A stretch of DNA of 59,847 nucleotides. Origin: Verrucomicrobiota bacterium. GTDB taxonomy: Bacteria > Verrucomicrobiota > Verrucomicrobiia > Limisphaerales > SIBE01. This document shows positions 27,502 to 37,321 of this stretch, one piece after another. The stretch lies in assembly GCA_016871515.1 (NCBI GenBank), contig VHDE01000021.1, forward strand, positions 1-59,847, read 5' to 3'. Each line of letters starts with the position of its first letter. The first letter of the stretch is position 1. Both the position numbers and the translations under genes were made by a program. The notes below the pieces were generated by a model. That model did no database searches and was not told where the DNA came from. It saw only the letters and a list, made by a program, of their open reading frames with translations.

Positions 27502-29982
27502 TCATTGCAAAGCGCTGCGGACAAGAATGTCCGCGCTCCAAAAGTCGTCGCCACTGATTCCAAGCGATACCGAGTGGAGCGCGACTTGTGGTTGACGGGT
27601 AGGGGCCGTTTTCTTGGACCGCGTTTCCGGGTTACGACGAATAAATTTTTGGACGCGGTGGTTCTGCGCGTCCGCGACGTAGAGGTTCCCGGTTGAGTCG
27701 AAAGCCAATGACCATGGATTGTTAAACTGGCCCGGGGCGGCGCCGATGCCACCCAGAATCTCGAGCGGCCGATCGTGGCCATCAAAAATCTGAATGCGGC
27801 TGTTTCCAAATTCGCACACATACTGTCGGCCCGCGCTATCGACACGGATGTCATACGGGTAGCTCAATTCGCCTCGGTCCTTTCCGGCGCGGCCATAGGA
27901 CCGTAAAAATCGGCCGTCAGCAGAAAAGATCTGAATGCGATGATTGCAAGAATCGGCCACGTAGAGCCGATCGCTCTTGTCGGTGCCAAGCCCTTCCGGC
28001 CGGTTAAATTCGCCAGCTCCGATTCCCGCGCGGCCAAACATCTGGATGAATTCAGCTCCATCAGCGGTGAATTTCTGGATTCGTTCGACCGCGCCATACT
28101 CGCTCACGTAAATTTCGCCTCTTGAATTCACCGCGGCAGAACGAGGAAAGGCAAGCTGACTTGCATTCGTCCCATGAACACCCCACTGCGTGATTAGCTT
28201 CCCTTCAGTGGAGAAATGATTCACACGGGAGTAATGCGGTTCAATGACCACCACGTTACCAGAACCATCCCGGCACATCCCTTTCGGCCTGCCTTTATCG
28301 GTTTCCGGCATTTGCCACGACGAGAGGAAAACGCCATCCGGCGAGAATTTTTGCACGCGGCCCGTCATGTCGACGACATAAAGGTTATCGGTCGCATCGA
28401 CCGCCACCGATCTTGGTTTGTTGAATTGGCCCAGAGCGGCGCCGCGCGATCCAATAATTTGAACACTCGCGAAAATGTGGCTGTTGACCGGCGATTGGTT
28501 CGTTGATGTTGGCTGACATCCAGTGTGCAGCATTATCGCAGCGAGAATAACCGCCTGTGCAAACGCCGACCGAGAGTTCAGAACTGCGTCGCGCCACATC
28601 GGGAGGCGGCTCGAGACCCATTGCCAGCCATTCCAGGCGAGCAACGGCGCCAGGGCCAGTCCGAGCAGAAGCATGCAGAGCGCATTGACCTGTGTGTTGT
28701 GTCCGTAATGAAGCAGGTTAAAAGTTCGCAAGGCCAATGTTTCGCCTCCAGGCGGAACAATCAAAATGAGCGTCTCAACATCCCAAAGGCAAAGGAGGTA
28801 TGTCGCATACCAAACTGCGGCCAGTTGCGGGGCAATCTGCGGCAGATAGCCGTAACGGAACAACTGCGGGGCACCCGCGCCAGACAGTTTTGCCGCGTCA
28901 ATAAGATCGCGATCAACCGAGCGCATGGCATAACCCACTCCGTGCCAGCTCACAGCTAGATAACGCAACGTCAAACCTGCGATGACTATCCAGATGCTTC
29001 CGTAAAACAAGGCGACTGCCGGACGGTTAAACGCAAAGATGAACGAGATGCCGATCAACACTCCCGGGAGGAGGAACGGCACCCAGAGCAACGCACCGGC
29101 CTTCCATCGCCAAATAACGCAGCCGAGGACCACGCAAAGCGTAGCCGCACTCAAAGCGAAGATAAATGAATTCGCCACGGCCGTCTGTCCCGCAGCAAAC
29201 GCCGGCAGCAACTCTCGCCAGGTCCGAGCCGCTGTGACCAGTTGTGTGAGCGGCAGCAGAACCGCCACGAAAACCAAAAACAGTGCGCTGCCGCCGCTCA
29301 GCCAAAGCCATGACTTGCCCAATTGTCTTCGAAAGACCTGCGGCGTGACGGGCCGTTCCAACGCGGGCCACGAATCGCCGCGCCGATTAAACCACAGCAG
29401 CAGCAGCAAAGGCGCGACAAGCAGAGGCCAGCTCAAATACAACGCGTTCCAATAGCTAAAGGTGGTATTGAAATTCACCCAGAGTTCGGCCGGAAAGACT
29501 TTGGTTTGCAGCAGCGCTGGAACTCCAAAATTGTTCAGCGCCAGCACAAATGTCAGAGCGCTGGCCAGTCCGAGCGCCGGTCTTGCCAAGGGAATGAGCA
29601 GCCAACGGATCAAAGGCCACCCCTGCAAAGCAACGTCACTTTCCAGTTGGCTTGGGTCAAGGCGTCGCCACGCGCTCGATACAAGAAACAAGGTCACAGG
29701 CCAAGTTAACAGGGTCAAAATCCAGACCGTTCCACCCAAGGAATAAATGTTGAGCGGCAACCAGTGGCGCCAAATGCCGGTCTCGCCCAGAAAATGCAGC
29801 CAGGCATTCGTCACGAGAAACGGAGGCAACACAAAGGCGACAGCAGCCGCCGCCAGAAATCCATTCCGTAATCGAGCTTCCAATCCAGCCAGCCAGAGCG
29901 CCCCCATAAAGCCGAAGATGACCGACGCTACCGTCGTCAATCCACTCACGAGCAGACTGTTGTGGAGCAGCGCCCAGTTCAT
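27502..29982 (-). CDS. ABC permease fused to an NHL beta-propeller
   Basis: An 826-aa fusion in one uninterrupted frame. Residues 1 to about 470 form a two-module ABC permease of the iron(III)/thiamine type with many membrane segments; both cytoplasmic EAA-type loops are present (LQGWPLIRWLLIPLARPAL and LSGAGAPQLFRYGYLPQIAP). Near residues 462-489 lies MWRDAVLNSRSAFAQAV...LHTGC, which reads like a lipoprotein signal with C489 or a last membrane helix. Residues 505-800 are NHL repeats (AVDATDNLYVVDMTGRVQKF, GTDKSDRLYVADSCNHRIQI, AFDSTGNLYVADAQNHRVQK). The start ATG overlaps the stop of the solute-binding gene (ATGA). No Shine-Dalgarno precedes the internal ATG at 28599. The last residues are encoded by repeat DNA. 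No ATPase gene is nearby. Confidence 0.9.
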   Translation of the reverse strand: MNWALLHNSLLVSGLTTVASVIFGFMGALWLAGLEARLRNGFLAAAAVAFVLPPFLVTNAWLHFLGETGIWRHWLPLNIYSLGGTVWILTLLTWPVTLFLVSSAWRRLDPSQLESDVALQGWPLIRWLLIPLARPALGLASALTFVLALNNFGVPALLQTKVFPAELWVNFNTTFSYWNALYLSWPLLVAPLLLLLWFNRRGDSWPALERPVTPQVFRRQLGKSWLWLSGGSALFLVFVAVLLPLTQLVTAARTWRELLPAFAAGQTAVANSFIFALSAATLCVVLGCVIWRWKAGALLWVPFLLPGVLIGISFIFAFNRPAVALFYGSIWIVIAGLTLRYLAVSWHGVGYAMRSVDRDLIDAAKLSGAGAPQLFRYGYLPQIAPQLAAVWYATYLLCLWDVETLILIVPPGGETLALRTFNLLHYGHNTQVNALCMLLLGLALAPLLAWNGWQWVSSRLPMWRDAVLNSRSAFAQAVILAAIMLHTGCQPTSTNQSPVNSHIFASVQIIGSRGAALGQFNKPRSVAVDATDNLYVVDMTGRVQKFSPDGVFLSSWQMPETDKGRPKGMCRDGSGNVVVIEPHYSRVNHFSTEGKLITQWGVHGTNASQLAFPRSAAVNSRGEIYVSEYGAVERIQKFTADGAEFIQMFGRAGIGAGEFNRPEGLGTDKSDRLYVADSCNHRIQIFSADGRFLRSYGRAGKDRGELSYPYDIRVDSAGRQYVCEFGNSRIQIFDGHDRPLEILGGIGAAPGQFNNPWSLAFDSTGNLYVADAQNHRVQKFIRRNPETRSKKTAPTRQPQVALHSVSLGISGDDFWSADILVRSALQ

Positions 29983-30980
29983 CTGAGAAAGATCTCCTTT
30001 AAGGCCTTCGTGCCGGCTTCTAATTCATAAACCAAAGCGTCCCAGTCCGGTTTCAGCGTCGTTGCCGAAAACTCCGTCGGCGACAGTCCTTCGAGCGCAT
30101 TCGCTGCGACCAGTTTTTCCAGGACGGCTGGGCGCTGCAAATATTCAAACAACTTCTCCGCCGCGTCGCGATGAGGAGCGCCGCTAACGACGGCAATTGT
30201 ATTGGGAATGAGCAGCGATTCTTCGCCGATGGGCAGCCCAAGCAAAGGCAAGCCTTCGCGTTGCCCAGCCGCAATGTCATCCGAATCGGTCAAACCGATC
30301 CACGCTTCGCCGCGCCCGACTTGTTTCACCACCACCGAGTTGCCATCGAGCAGAAACGGTTCATTCGCCTGCAATCGCTCGCACCAAGTCCGCCAGACTG
30401 CTTCGTCCCAGTGATGTCGCAGCGCGAGGAAATGTGTGGCCGTCGTTCCGAACAACGGGTAAGCGAGAGCGATTTTGCGCCGCCAGGTTGCGTTGGTAAG
30501 TTCGCTTAGCGAGCGCGGCGCCGACGCAAGAGAAACATGATTCGTATTGATGACAATGCGGCGGCTGCGGAAACCGACGGCGCGCCAAGAATTCACTTCG
30601 CGAAACACGTTTTGCGCAGCCAACTGTCGAGTGCGTAATTCCTCGTTGTTCCAAAAAAGGTCGCATTGAGGATGATTCCGTTCCGCGAGAAGGCGATTGA
30701 CGAGTCCGACCGTTTTAATGGCTTCGCTGTCGTAAAGGGCCTTCACCTGAATCCCAGTTTCGCGAGTGAATTCTTTCAGGATCGGCTCAGCATAAACCTG
30801 ATCCTGGGAAGTATAGACGGCTACTTCAGAGTGTTCGCGCGAATGGCACCCAGCCAAAAAAGAGATGGTCAGCGCAGCCAGGATGCGCCATGCGAAGCCG
30901 GCACTGGAGGCAGCGCAGACGCACGAAAGATGCCGAGAGAGCACCTGACACCCGACACTCGGCACTCGACACCTCATCAT
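29979..30980 (-). CDS. Iron-type ABC solute-binding lipoprotein
   Basis: A lipoprotein of about 333 aa in the family of ferric-ion and related solute-binding proteins. The signal ends with the lipobox LAGC (ILAALTISFLAGCHS), followed by VAVYTSQDQVYAEPILKEFT, the usual start of the mature fold, then VNRLLAERNHPQCDLFWNN, IVINTNHVSL and GEAWIGLTDSDDIAAGQREG. It should hand a substrate to the permease encoded next; ligand identity is unknown. The ATG at 30980 overlaps the stop of the BatA-like gene (ATGA), and its own stop overlaps the permease start. About 25 residues before the lipobox region are repeat-derived, so a shorter native start is possible. Confidence 0.88.
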   Translation of the reverse strand: MMRCRVPSVGCQVLSRHLSCVCAASSAGFAWRILAALTISFLAGCHSREHSEVAVYTSQDQVYAEPILKEFTRETGIQVKALYDSEAIKTVGLVNRLLAERNHPQCDLFWNNEELRTRQLAAQNVFREVNSWRAVGFRSRRIVINTNHVSLASAPRSLSELTNATWRRKIALAYPLFGTTATHFLALRHHWDEAVWRTWCERLQANEPFLLDGNSVVVKQVGRGEAWIGLTDSDDIAAGQREGLPLLGLPIGEESLLIPNTIAVVSGAPHRDAAEKLFEYLQRPAVLEKLVAANALEGLSPTEFSATTLKPDWDALVYELEAGTKALKEIFLR

Positions 30981-32812
30981 GCCGTCCTTTTGTGATAGTA
31001 CCACCATTCAAACATCAATACCGCCAAGCCTGCCGCGGCAATCCAACGCCATATCTCCAAGTTCGCGCGACGGAGCGTCGTTTCCTCAACTTTCGCATAC
31101 TTTCCTAATTGCAGTTCGGTTTTGGGGTTCGTGTTACTTTCGGCGGCGTCCAGCAAGTTGACACAAAATGCGACTTCGTTTGTTCCCGCTTTCAGGTGGT
31201 ACGTCCCTTGTTTCATCGTGTCACCGAAAACCAACTCGCCTTTCGCCGCGTTTACGGGCCAGGGTTTGACTGTGCCGTCCGGCATTCTTACCTCGGCCGC
31301 AGTAACCGACTCGGTGACGCCGATGCGAAACGGACTGCCGGCTTGGACGAGCAGCTGGCTGGCATTTGCTGCGGCTGGGTTCAACCACTCGATGGCGTTG
31401 GCGACAAAAATGGGAAAAGAAATTCGCAGCGGCCAACTGCTCTGCAAGATGTCAAATCCAACCCAGACAATGCGCTGACGGCCCAGTTCGCCGGCCAGGA
31501 TCAGAGGATTTTGAGGCGCCTCGACCAGTGAAACAGCCCAGCTCGGCGTGTTGACCGCCATGCTCTCAGCGATGAAGACGTTATCAAAGCTCACAAAACG
31601 GAGGACGGCGTGACTGCTTTTCAACGCTACAATGGGCGGCGCTTCGAGCTTCGACCATCCCGCGAACCAATTCGTGTTCGCCGTATGGATCGCTAGGACA
31701 TTTCCGATGGGCCGCTCCGCGGGCGCAATTCCATCGAGAACGACGATATCTGGCTTAGGTTCTCCATTTGCGAAAGCGCTGGCCACGCTCAATTCGACGT
31801 TCGGTGCGACGCGCAGAGCTTTTTCCAGCACTTGGTTTCCTGCCGTAACCAGCAGAACTTTGACCGGCTGGGGAAGAAGGCTGACAATCAATGCCTGGTT
31901 GTCAGGAGCCAAATCGTCTTGGCCTGTCAACTTCACGGAAAAGACGCCATCCTCGCTTTGGTTGGCAATAAAGACCTGCGGCACGCTCTCCTTGGGTCGC
32001 AACGTGAGCGCTTTGACTTCGAGGATCTGGTCGCCGAAACGAAACTCGAGTTGAGTCTGTTGCGCGTTCGTCGAGTAATTGACGACGCTCGTGAAGACGG
32101 CGCGTTGCGCTGCATTCTCGGGATTGGGCCTGACATCCAGAGTGGTGATCGCCAGATTATTCGCGCGCTGGCCGACTCGATGATAGACCAGCGGCAACCC
32201 GCTGTTTTCGAATTCGTCGAGAGCGGCCACCGCGCCGTCGCTGAACAGATGAATCTCGGCACTGGGATTATTGCGAATCAGCGTGTCAGCCAATTTTAGC
32301 GCCTCTTGCAACCGGCTGGGCGCATCAGTCACGCTGGCCGCTTGAATCGCACGACGCAAGGCCGCTTTCTCGCGGGTTGGCGATTGCTTCACTTCAGTGT
32401 TCGCGCCGGCCACCAAAACCACCATGTGATCGTTGTCATGGAGAGAGTCCACCAGCTTGAGCGCTTCGCTGCGGGCCTTCTCGAAGCGTGAAGGCGATTC
32501 GTCGGTGCTTTGCATCGAAGCCGAAGCGTCCAGTATGACCACCTCGAGGCGGCCGCCCGGTGATTTACCGGCGAAATAAGGTCGAGCCAACGCGAGGATG
32601 GCGAGGATCAGAAGGAGAATCTGCAAAACCAGCAGCCAATTACGGCGGAGTTTTTGGAAGGGCGCACTGGCCTGTGTCTCGGCCAGGAATTTCTGCCAAA
32701 GCAACGTGCTCGAAACGAGGCGGACAACGCGTTTGCGCTTTAGCAAGTAAAACAGAATGACCACCGGAATCGCGGCGGCAAACCAGAATGCTGCTGGCGC
32801 GAGAAAATTCAC
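30977..32812 (-). CDS. BatA-like VWA membrane protein
   Basis: A 611-aa aerotolerance-type (BatA) protein. The N-terminal BatA module has two membrane segments (residues about 7-23 and 59-78) around the motif LKRKRVVRLVSSTLLWQKFL. A VWA domain follows with MIDAS motif DASAS (LEVVILDASASMQS), then a GATase-like region and a C-terminal membrane segment (WIAAAGLAVLMFEWWYY). The start is a GTG at 32812 that gives the typical MNFLAPAAFWF N-terminus; no clear Shine-Dalgarno is seen. It lies 138 bases after the DUF58 gene, and its stop overlaps the start of the solute-binding gene. MoxR-DUF58-VWA sets are thought to act in protein assembly or metal insertion at the membrane. Confidence 0.9.
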   Translation of the reverse strand: MNFLAPAAFWFAAAIPVVILFYLLKRKRVVRLVSSTLLWQKFLAETQASAPFQKLRRNWLLVLQILLLILAILALARPYFAGKSPGGRLEVVILDASASMQSTDESPSRFEKARSEALKLVDSLHDNDHMVVLVAGANTEVKQSPTREKAALRRAIQAASVTDAPSRLQEALKLADTLIRNNPSAEIHLFSDGAVAALDEFENSGLPLVYHRVGQRANNLAITTLDVRPNPENAAQRAVFTSVVNYSTNAQQTQLEFRFGDQILEVKALTLRPKESVPQVFIANQSEDGVFSVKLTGQDDLAPDNQALIVSLLPQPVKVLLVTAGNQVLEKALRVAPNVELSVASAFANGEPKPDIVVLDGIAPAERPIGNVLAIHTANTNWFAGWSKLEAPPIVALKSSHAVLRFVSFDNVFIAESMAVNTPSWAVSLVEAPQNPLILAGELGRQRIVWVGFDILQSSWPLRISFPIFVANAIEWLNPAAANASQLLVQAGSPFRIGVTESVTAAEVRMPDGTVKPWPVNAAKGELVFGDTMKQGTYHLKAGTNEVAFCVNLLDAAESNTNPKTELQLGKYAKVEETTLRRANLEIWRWIAAAGLAVLMFEWWYYHKRTA

Positions 32813-32950
32813 GACTGAGAGTGCGAAGCACGGGTTCGCTTCTTCAGATTCTCATAGCTCATAGACTTCCTATTTACTCATGTGTAAGGCGCAAGGGATT
32901 AAGCTTCATGCGCCGGATTCCGCACTCCGCATTCCCATTCCGCACTGTTC

Positions 32951-33847
32951 TCATCCCCACACCTCCGCTTCGCGCAATTGCCGCAACAAGAGTTGTTCCA
33001 AGGGAGTTTCGGATGTGGTCGTGAAGAAATTGATTCCACGCGCTTGGCAAAACTCTCGGAGCTGTTGGCAAAAGTTCTGCACCGTTTGCTGGTACGCCGT
33101 CAACCGATAGCGTCCAAATGTGATCTCCTGTCTTGAACCCGTTTCCGAATCGATCAACCGCAAGTCGCCGAATGCAGAGGGGTTCACTTCTTCCGGCGCC
33201 AGAATTTGGACTGCGCTAACCTGAAAACCGCGCGCCACCAAAGCGGTCAAGCCTGTCTCGTAGCCGGCTGGATCCAGGAAATCGCTCAATACCACCGCCA
33301 CGCCAGGTTGCCGCGCCATCAACGCGCCTCGTCGCAGCGATTCGTTTAGCGAGGCCACACCTTGTGCCGTCAGTTGGCTCAAGTTCTGAAAGAATTGCAG
33401 GGCCGATTTGCGGCCCCGCACAGATCGCAAACCATCGCGGACCGCGCCTTCGCGCAGAGCATCGGGAAATGCCGCAACGGAAACGCGATCAAATCCGCAC
33501 AAGGCGACATAACCCACCGCGGCTGCGACCTGTCTGGCAAAGTCAAACTTCCGCGGTGTCCCAAAGGTCATCGATTCGCTCGCATCCAGGAAAATCGTGA
33601 CGGGCAGTTCGCGTTCCTCTTCGTAGAGTTTAAGGAAGAGCTTTTCCAAACGTCCGAAGAGATTCCAATCCAGGCATCGAAAGTCATCGCCCGCGGCATA
33701 GTTTCGGTAGTCAGCGAACTCTACGGATTGGCCGCGGGCGCGGCTGCGGCGTTCGCCTCTGGCCGAACTCTTCGCGCGCCGTTGGGCGAGCAATTGAAAT
33801 TGTTCGAGGCGCCGAAGGAGTTCTGGACTGAGCAATGAGTTAGGCAT
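32951..33847 (-). CDS. DUF58 protein
   Basis: A 298-aa DUF58 protein, the usual partner of MoxR ATPases. The family motif is FADYRNYAAGDDFRCLDWNL; a degenerate VWA-like fold follows (LPVTIFLDASESMTFG with a DASES MIDAS, and VAVVLSDFLDPAGYE). The start is the ATG at 33847 (MPNSLLSPELLRRLEQFQ); the longer open frame upstream covers repeat DNA. It sits between the MoxR and BatA-like genes on the same strand. No membrane segment is evident, so it is probably cytoplasmic. Confidence 0.92.
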   Translation of the reverse strand: MPNSLLSPELLRRLEQFQLLAQRRAKSSARGERRSRARGQSVEFADYRNYAAGDDFRCLDWNLFGRLEKLFLKLYEEERELPVTIFLDASESMTFGTPRKFDFARQVAAAVGYVALCGFDRVSVAAFPDALREGAVRDGLRSVRGRKSALQFFQNLSQLTAQGVASLNESLRRGALMARQPGVAVVLSDFLDPAGYETGLTALVARGFQVSAVQILAPEEVNPSAFGDLRLIDSETGSRQEITFGRYRLTAYQQTVQNFCQQLREFCQARGINFFTTTSETPLEQLLLRQLREAEVWG

Positions 33848-33862
33848 CGAGCATCCAATTAC

Positions 33863-33963
33863 CTTTCGCGCATGGCACCCCATGAGCGCGGCAGGACAGC
33901 GCGTCCCGCCTCTGCTGTCTTTGGTGTACGCAGATGCTGGACAGGCGAGACGCCCTGTCCTGC
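33863..33963 (+). repeat. Family D and E repeats
   Basis: TTTCGCGCATGGCACCCCATGAGCG is a family-D unit. It continues into GGCAGGACAGCGCGTCCCGCC and the facing GGACAGGCGAGACGCCCTGT, the family-E inverted pair. The gap between the MoxR and DUF58 genes (33848-34076) is largely this DNA. Confidence 0.6.
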
Positions 33964-34076
33964 CCGGAGGTTCATGAAGAGGAGGTGCATTTTCATTGCT
34001 TGCGCTTCTCTCCCTCTCCTCGCCCTTGCGAAGTGAGGGAGAAGACAAGGTGACGTCGCGATTGGTCAATGTTAAC

Positions 34077-35075
34077 TCACGCCGCGACCGCGGCATCACG
34101 GGGAACATCTTTGAGAATCTGGTCGATGATATGATCGGTCGTGATTCCCTCAGCTTCCGCTTCAAAGTTTAAAATCAGTCGATGCCGCAATGTCGGATGA
34201 ATCACGGCTTGCAGGTCATCAAAGCTCACGTTGAACCGGCCTTGCGTCAGCGCTCGGACCTTGCCTGCCAGCAAGACCGCTTGCCCGCCGCGTGGGCTGC
34301 TGCCAAAACGAAGGTATTGATTGGTCACGCCGATCGCCGTTTCGGCCTTGGGATGCGTCGCCATAATTAGGCGCACGGCGTAATCTTTAACGTGCGAAGC
34401 GACCGGCACTTGCCGCACCAACTGCTGGAGTTCCGTCAACGTCTCGCGAGTCAAAACCTTATTAATGTCTGCGCTCTTCCCCTCCGTTGTCCGGTTCAAC
34501 ACCTCCAGTAAATCTTCTGCCGTCGGATAGTTCACCAGCAGTTTAAAGAAGAAACGGTCCAGTTGCGCTTCCGGCAATGGATACGTTCCTTCCTGGTCAA
34601 TCGGATTTTGGGTCGCCAGCACGAAGAACGGCTCGGCAAGTTTGCGAATTTCACCGCCGGCTGTGACGCTTTTCTCCTGCATCGCTTCGAGCATGGCGGA
34701 CTGCGTTTTAGGCGTCGCGCGATTGATTTCGTCTGCCAGAATCAGATGCGCGAAGATGGGGCCACGCTGAAATTGGAACTCGCGGCGGCCGCCAGGCGTT
34801 TCCATGACGATATTCGTGCCCAGAATATCGGCCGGCATCAGGTCGGGAGTGAATTGAATGCGATTGAAGGAAAGGTCCAGGACTTCGCTCAGGGTTCGAA
34901 CGAGCAGCGTTTTGCCGAGGCCCGGCACGCCTTCCAGCAGGACGTGGCCGCCCGACAACAGCGCAATGAGCGTGCCTTCGACGATGCTCTCGTGTCCGAC
35001 AATCACTTTGGCGATTTCGTCGCGCAGGGCAGAGTAGCTTTGGCGAAACAATTGAATCTGTTCTTCGGTGTTCAT
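34077..35075 (-). CDS. MoxR-family AAA+ ATPase
   Basis: A 332-aa AAA+ ATPase of the MoxR type, a chaperone-like partner of VWA proteins. The Walker A motif is GVPGLGKT, Walker B is LILADEINRATPKTQ, and sensor and family motifs include FFVLATQNPIDQEGTYPLPE and the C-terminal lid with RFGSSPRGGQAVLLAGKVRA. The length and order are standard. It starts at the ATG at 35075; no strong Shine-Dalgarno is seen. It precedes DUF58 and BatA-like genes and follows a coiled-coil membrane protein, forming the MoxR module. Confidence 0.95.
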   Translation of the reverse strand: MNTEEQIQLFRQSYSALRDEIAKVIVGHESIVEGTLIALLSGGHVLLEGVPGLGKTLLVRTLSEVLDLSFNRIQFTPDLMPADILGTNIVMETPGGRREFQFQRGPIFAHLILADEINRATPKTQSAMLEAMQEKSVTAGGEIRKLAEPFFVLATQNPIDQEGTYPLPEAQLDRFFFKLLVNYPTAEDLLEVLNRTTEGKSADINKVLTRETLTELQQLVRQVPVASHVKDYAVRLIMATHPKAETAIGVTNQYLRFGSSPRGGQAVLLAGKVRALTQGRFNVSFDDLQAVIHPTLRHRLILNFEAEAEGITTDHIIDQILKDVPRDAAVAA

Positions 35076-35206
35076 GAATTAGTTCAGTCGAGGATGCCGC
35101 GTTTGGTAGGGAGTGCGCGATGCGGCGGAACTTTTGGCTGCCCTAGAGACCTAAGGCGTGAGTGGACCAGCCGCCTACCAGATATGCATGGCGCCCAGAG
35201 CTTCGG

Positions 35207-37135
35207 TTACTTCTTCAAGTCGTCAAAATAATCGCGTACAGCACCCTGGTAAGCCCGAGGGACCTGCTCTTGACTCAACGCGCTTTGGGCTTCCGTTTGG
35301 GCAGCCGTAGCCATTTCTTTGAAATCGACCTTGCTGACTCCTTTAATGCTGACTCCTTTGAGCGTAATGCTCGGCATCGGACCGCCCGGGTTAATCTGTC
35401 CCTTAATCTTCGTGCTTTCCAAGTTGTCGGGCAATGGTGCGCCACCGCGGTCAGTAATCCCGCGCGCCTCTTCGTCCGGGCGAACAACGCCAGAATTATC
35501 CCAGCGCTCTCGGACCTCGGAAATGTCCAGCCATTGACTGTCATCGGCCCAAGTGCCGACGCCTGCTCCAACCCCCTGCCCTTTACCGGCGCGCGGCGGA
35601 CCGCTGGCCCAGGATTGTCCGTTGCCAATGCACATTTGCGCTCGTTGCAACGCTTGCAGGGAAGCCATCATCGATTTGGCGTCGTTCAATTGCTGCATCA
35701 GATTCTCGAGTTCCTTGGCGGCATCGGCTAACGATTGCGCTGCCGCGGGATTCTCATTGCTTTGCATCTGCTGGCTAGCTTGCTTCAAGAGTTCGGCAGC
35801 TTTGCCGTAATGCCCGGCCGGTTTGATCGCACGCGAGATTTCGTCGAGAAGTTTCTTCAGCTCTTCAGTGCCAAGCGCGCCAGATTTCAACTGTTGGACC
35901 ATTTTTTCGAGAGTGGATTGGGCAGCTTCGGCTTGGCCATTTTCCAACTGTTCGGCCAAGTCTTTCCCGATCTTCTCCGCCTTAAGTTGAAGCTGCTCCA
36001 AAGTCTTGGCGGTTTCGAGAAGCTTTTCCAAGTCTGTCTCAGCCGTTTCCAAGTCGCGGAGCAGCTGGTCAATTTGACTGGCCGCTAGTGCGGCAATCGC
36101 TTCCTCGAGGCTGGGCAAAGACAATCCCATGTCTTCGGCCTGCTTCGCCAGATCGGAGAGCATCTTGGCAAGTTGGTCGCGGGCTTCGTCGGCCTTGGCC
36201 GAGTTCTTGTCCGGCAGACCGGCCGCAGCCTTGCTGGCATTGGCGAGATCCTTTTGGAATTTCTCGAGCGCTTTAGAGTCGGCGGCCTCTTTCCCGAGCG
36301 ATTGTTGCAACACTTCGATTTGCTTCTGCAATTCAGTGCCGCTGGGCAAGCCACCTTTGTTCGAACTGCGGGCGGCACGTTCCATCGTTCTCAAGGCCGG
36401 GTTCTTGCCTAGTTCGCGGGTTTGTTCCTTGATTTTCTCGGCAACGTTCGACAGGTCCTTCAACGCGTCATTGCGCGTCAACTCCGCTTTGGCAAGATGA
36501 TCTCCCAGTTCAACCACCGAATCCAGTGCCTTGCGAGTTGGTTCCAGTGCAGGCGGACGACTTTCAAGATTTCGTCGCGTTAGCTGGGCCAATTGCCGGC
36601 CGGTTTCGCGGATAACTTCCTTTTCCCGCTGTTTCTGCACATAGCTCTTGCTGCGGTATTCCGGAACAAAGCCGAGTCCAGCCCCCAATATGAGCACCAG
36701 AAACGCCCACTTGCTCGCGTTGGGCAGATGATATGGAAGCATCTTCTTAGGATCGACCTGGCTGATGCACTTGGCTGCATCCGTCACCAACAACTTCCGC
36801 CAATCATCGGTTGCGGACGTTTCCGCCACTTCCAAAGCCGTGCTAAGCCGTTCCTGTAGTTTCTGGCGGCCATCAACCCAGCGAGCTGTCTCGGACACTG
36901 TAACGCGGCGGCGCCAACCGACAGCAAATCCGATCAAGAGTGACCCGCCGGCTGCTAAGGCAGCTACTAATAAAATCGTGGGCGTTACAGGAAGCAGCTT
37001 AAAGGCAATCAGGGCGATTAGCCAAAGAATGCCGCCCATGAGGAGACCTTGCCAGGCGCCGCGCCAAGCATTTTGCCAACGACGTCGCCGAGCCGTGCGC
37101 TGAAGCAGCGTTTCAATCATCTGAATGTCACTCAT
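35207..37135 (-). CDS. Coiled-coil membrane protein of the MoxR locus
   Basis: A protein of about 642 aa. Near the N-terminus it has two membrane segments (residues about 30-70, GILWLIALIAFKLLP and LLVAALAAGGSLLIGFAVGW) and a third (WAFLVLILGAGLGFVPEY). The middle is a very long alpha-helical coiled coil rich in E, K, L, Q and A, and the C-terminus is a glycine-rich globular stretch ending RAYQGAVRDYFDDLKK. Similar large coiled-coil proteins (DUF4175-like) accompany MoxR/VWA loci; I cannot assign a function. The start is the ATG at 37135 (MSDIQMIETLL); the longer frame has no such character. It is 131 bases upstream of the MoxR gene. Confidence 0.8.
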   Translation of the reverse strand: MSDIQMIETLLQRTARRRRWQNAWRGAWQGLLMGGILWLIALIAFKLLPVTPTILLVAALAAGGSLLIGFAVGWRRRVTVSETARWVDGRQKLQERLSTALEVAETSATDDWRKLLVTDAAKCISQVDPKKMLPYHLPNASKWAFLVLILGAGLGFVPEYRSKSYVQKQREKEVIRETGRQLAQLTRRNLESRPPALEPTRKALDSVVELGDHLAKAELTRNDALKDLSNVAEKIKEQTRELGKNPALRTMERAARSSNKGGLPSGTELQKQIEVLQQSLGKEAADSKALEKFQKDLANASKAAAGLPDKNSAKADEARDQLAKMLSDLAKQAEDMGLSLPSLEEAIAALAASQIDQLLRDLETAETDLEKLLETAKTLEQLQLKAEKIGKDLAEQLENGQAEAAQSTLEKMVQQLKSGALGTEELKKLLDEISRAIKPAGHYGKAAELLKQASQQMQSNENPAAAQSLADAAKELENLMQQLNDAKSMMASLQALQRAQMCIGNGQSWASGPPRAGKGQGVGAGVGTWADDSQWLDISEVRERWDNSGVVRPDEEARGITDRGGAPLPDNLESTKIKGQINPGGPMPSITLKGVSIKGVSKVDFKEMATAAQTEAQSALSQEQVPRAYQGAVRDYFDDLKK

Positions 37136-37321
37136 GCCTGTGAAAGAGAAAAAGTTGCTCTCAAGATAATTGGCCAAACCGCTCCCGGCAAGCAATGACT
37201 TGGCCGCTTTTCTGGCGTTCGCAGCACTATCAATCTCCACAAAGAGCACCCTACAGTCCGGCGCATTTCGTCTAAGGTTAGACCGCAGCCCTTGCAATTC
37301 GTTCCGGGAAACTCAGGAAGC

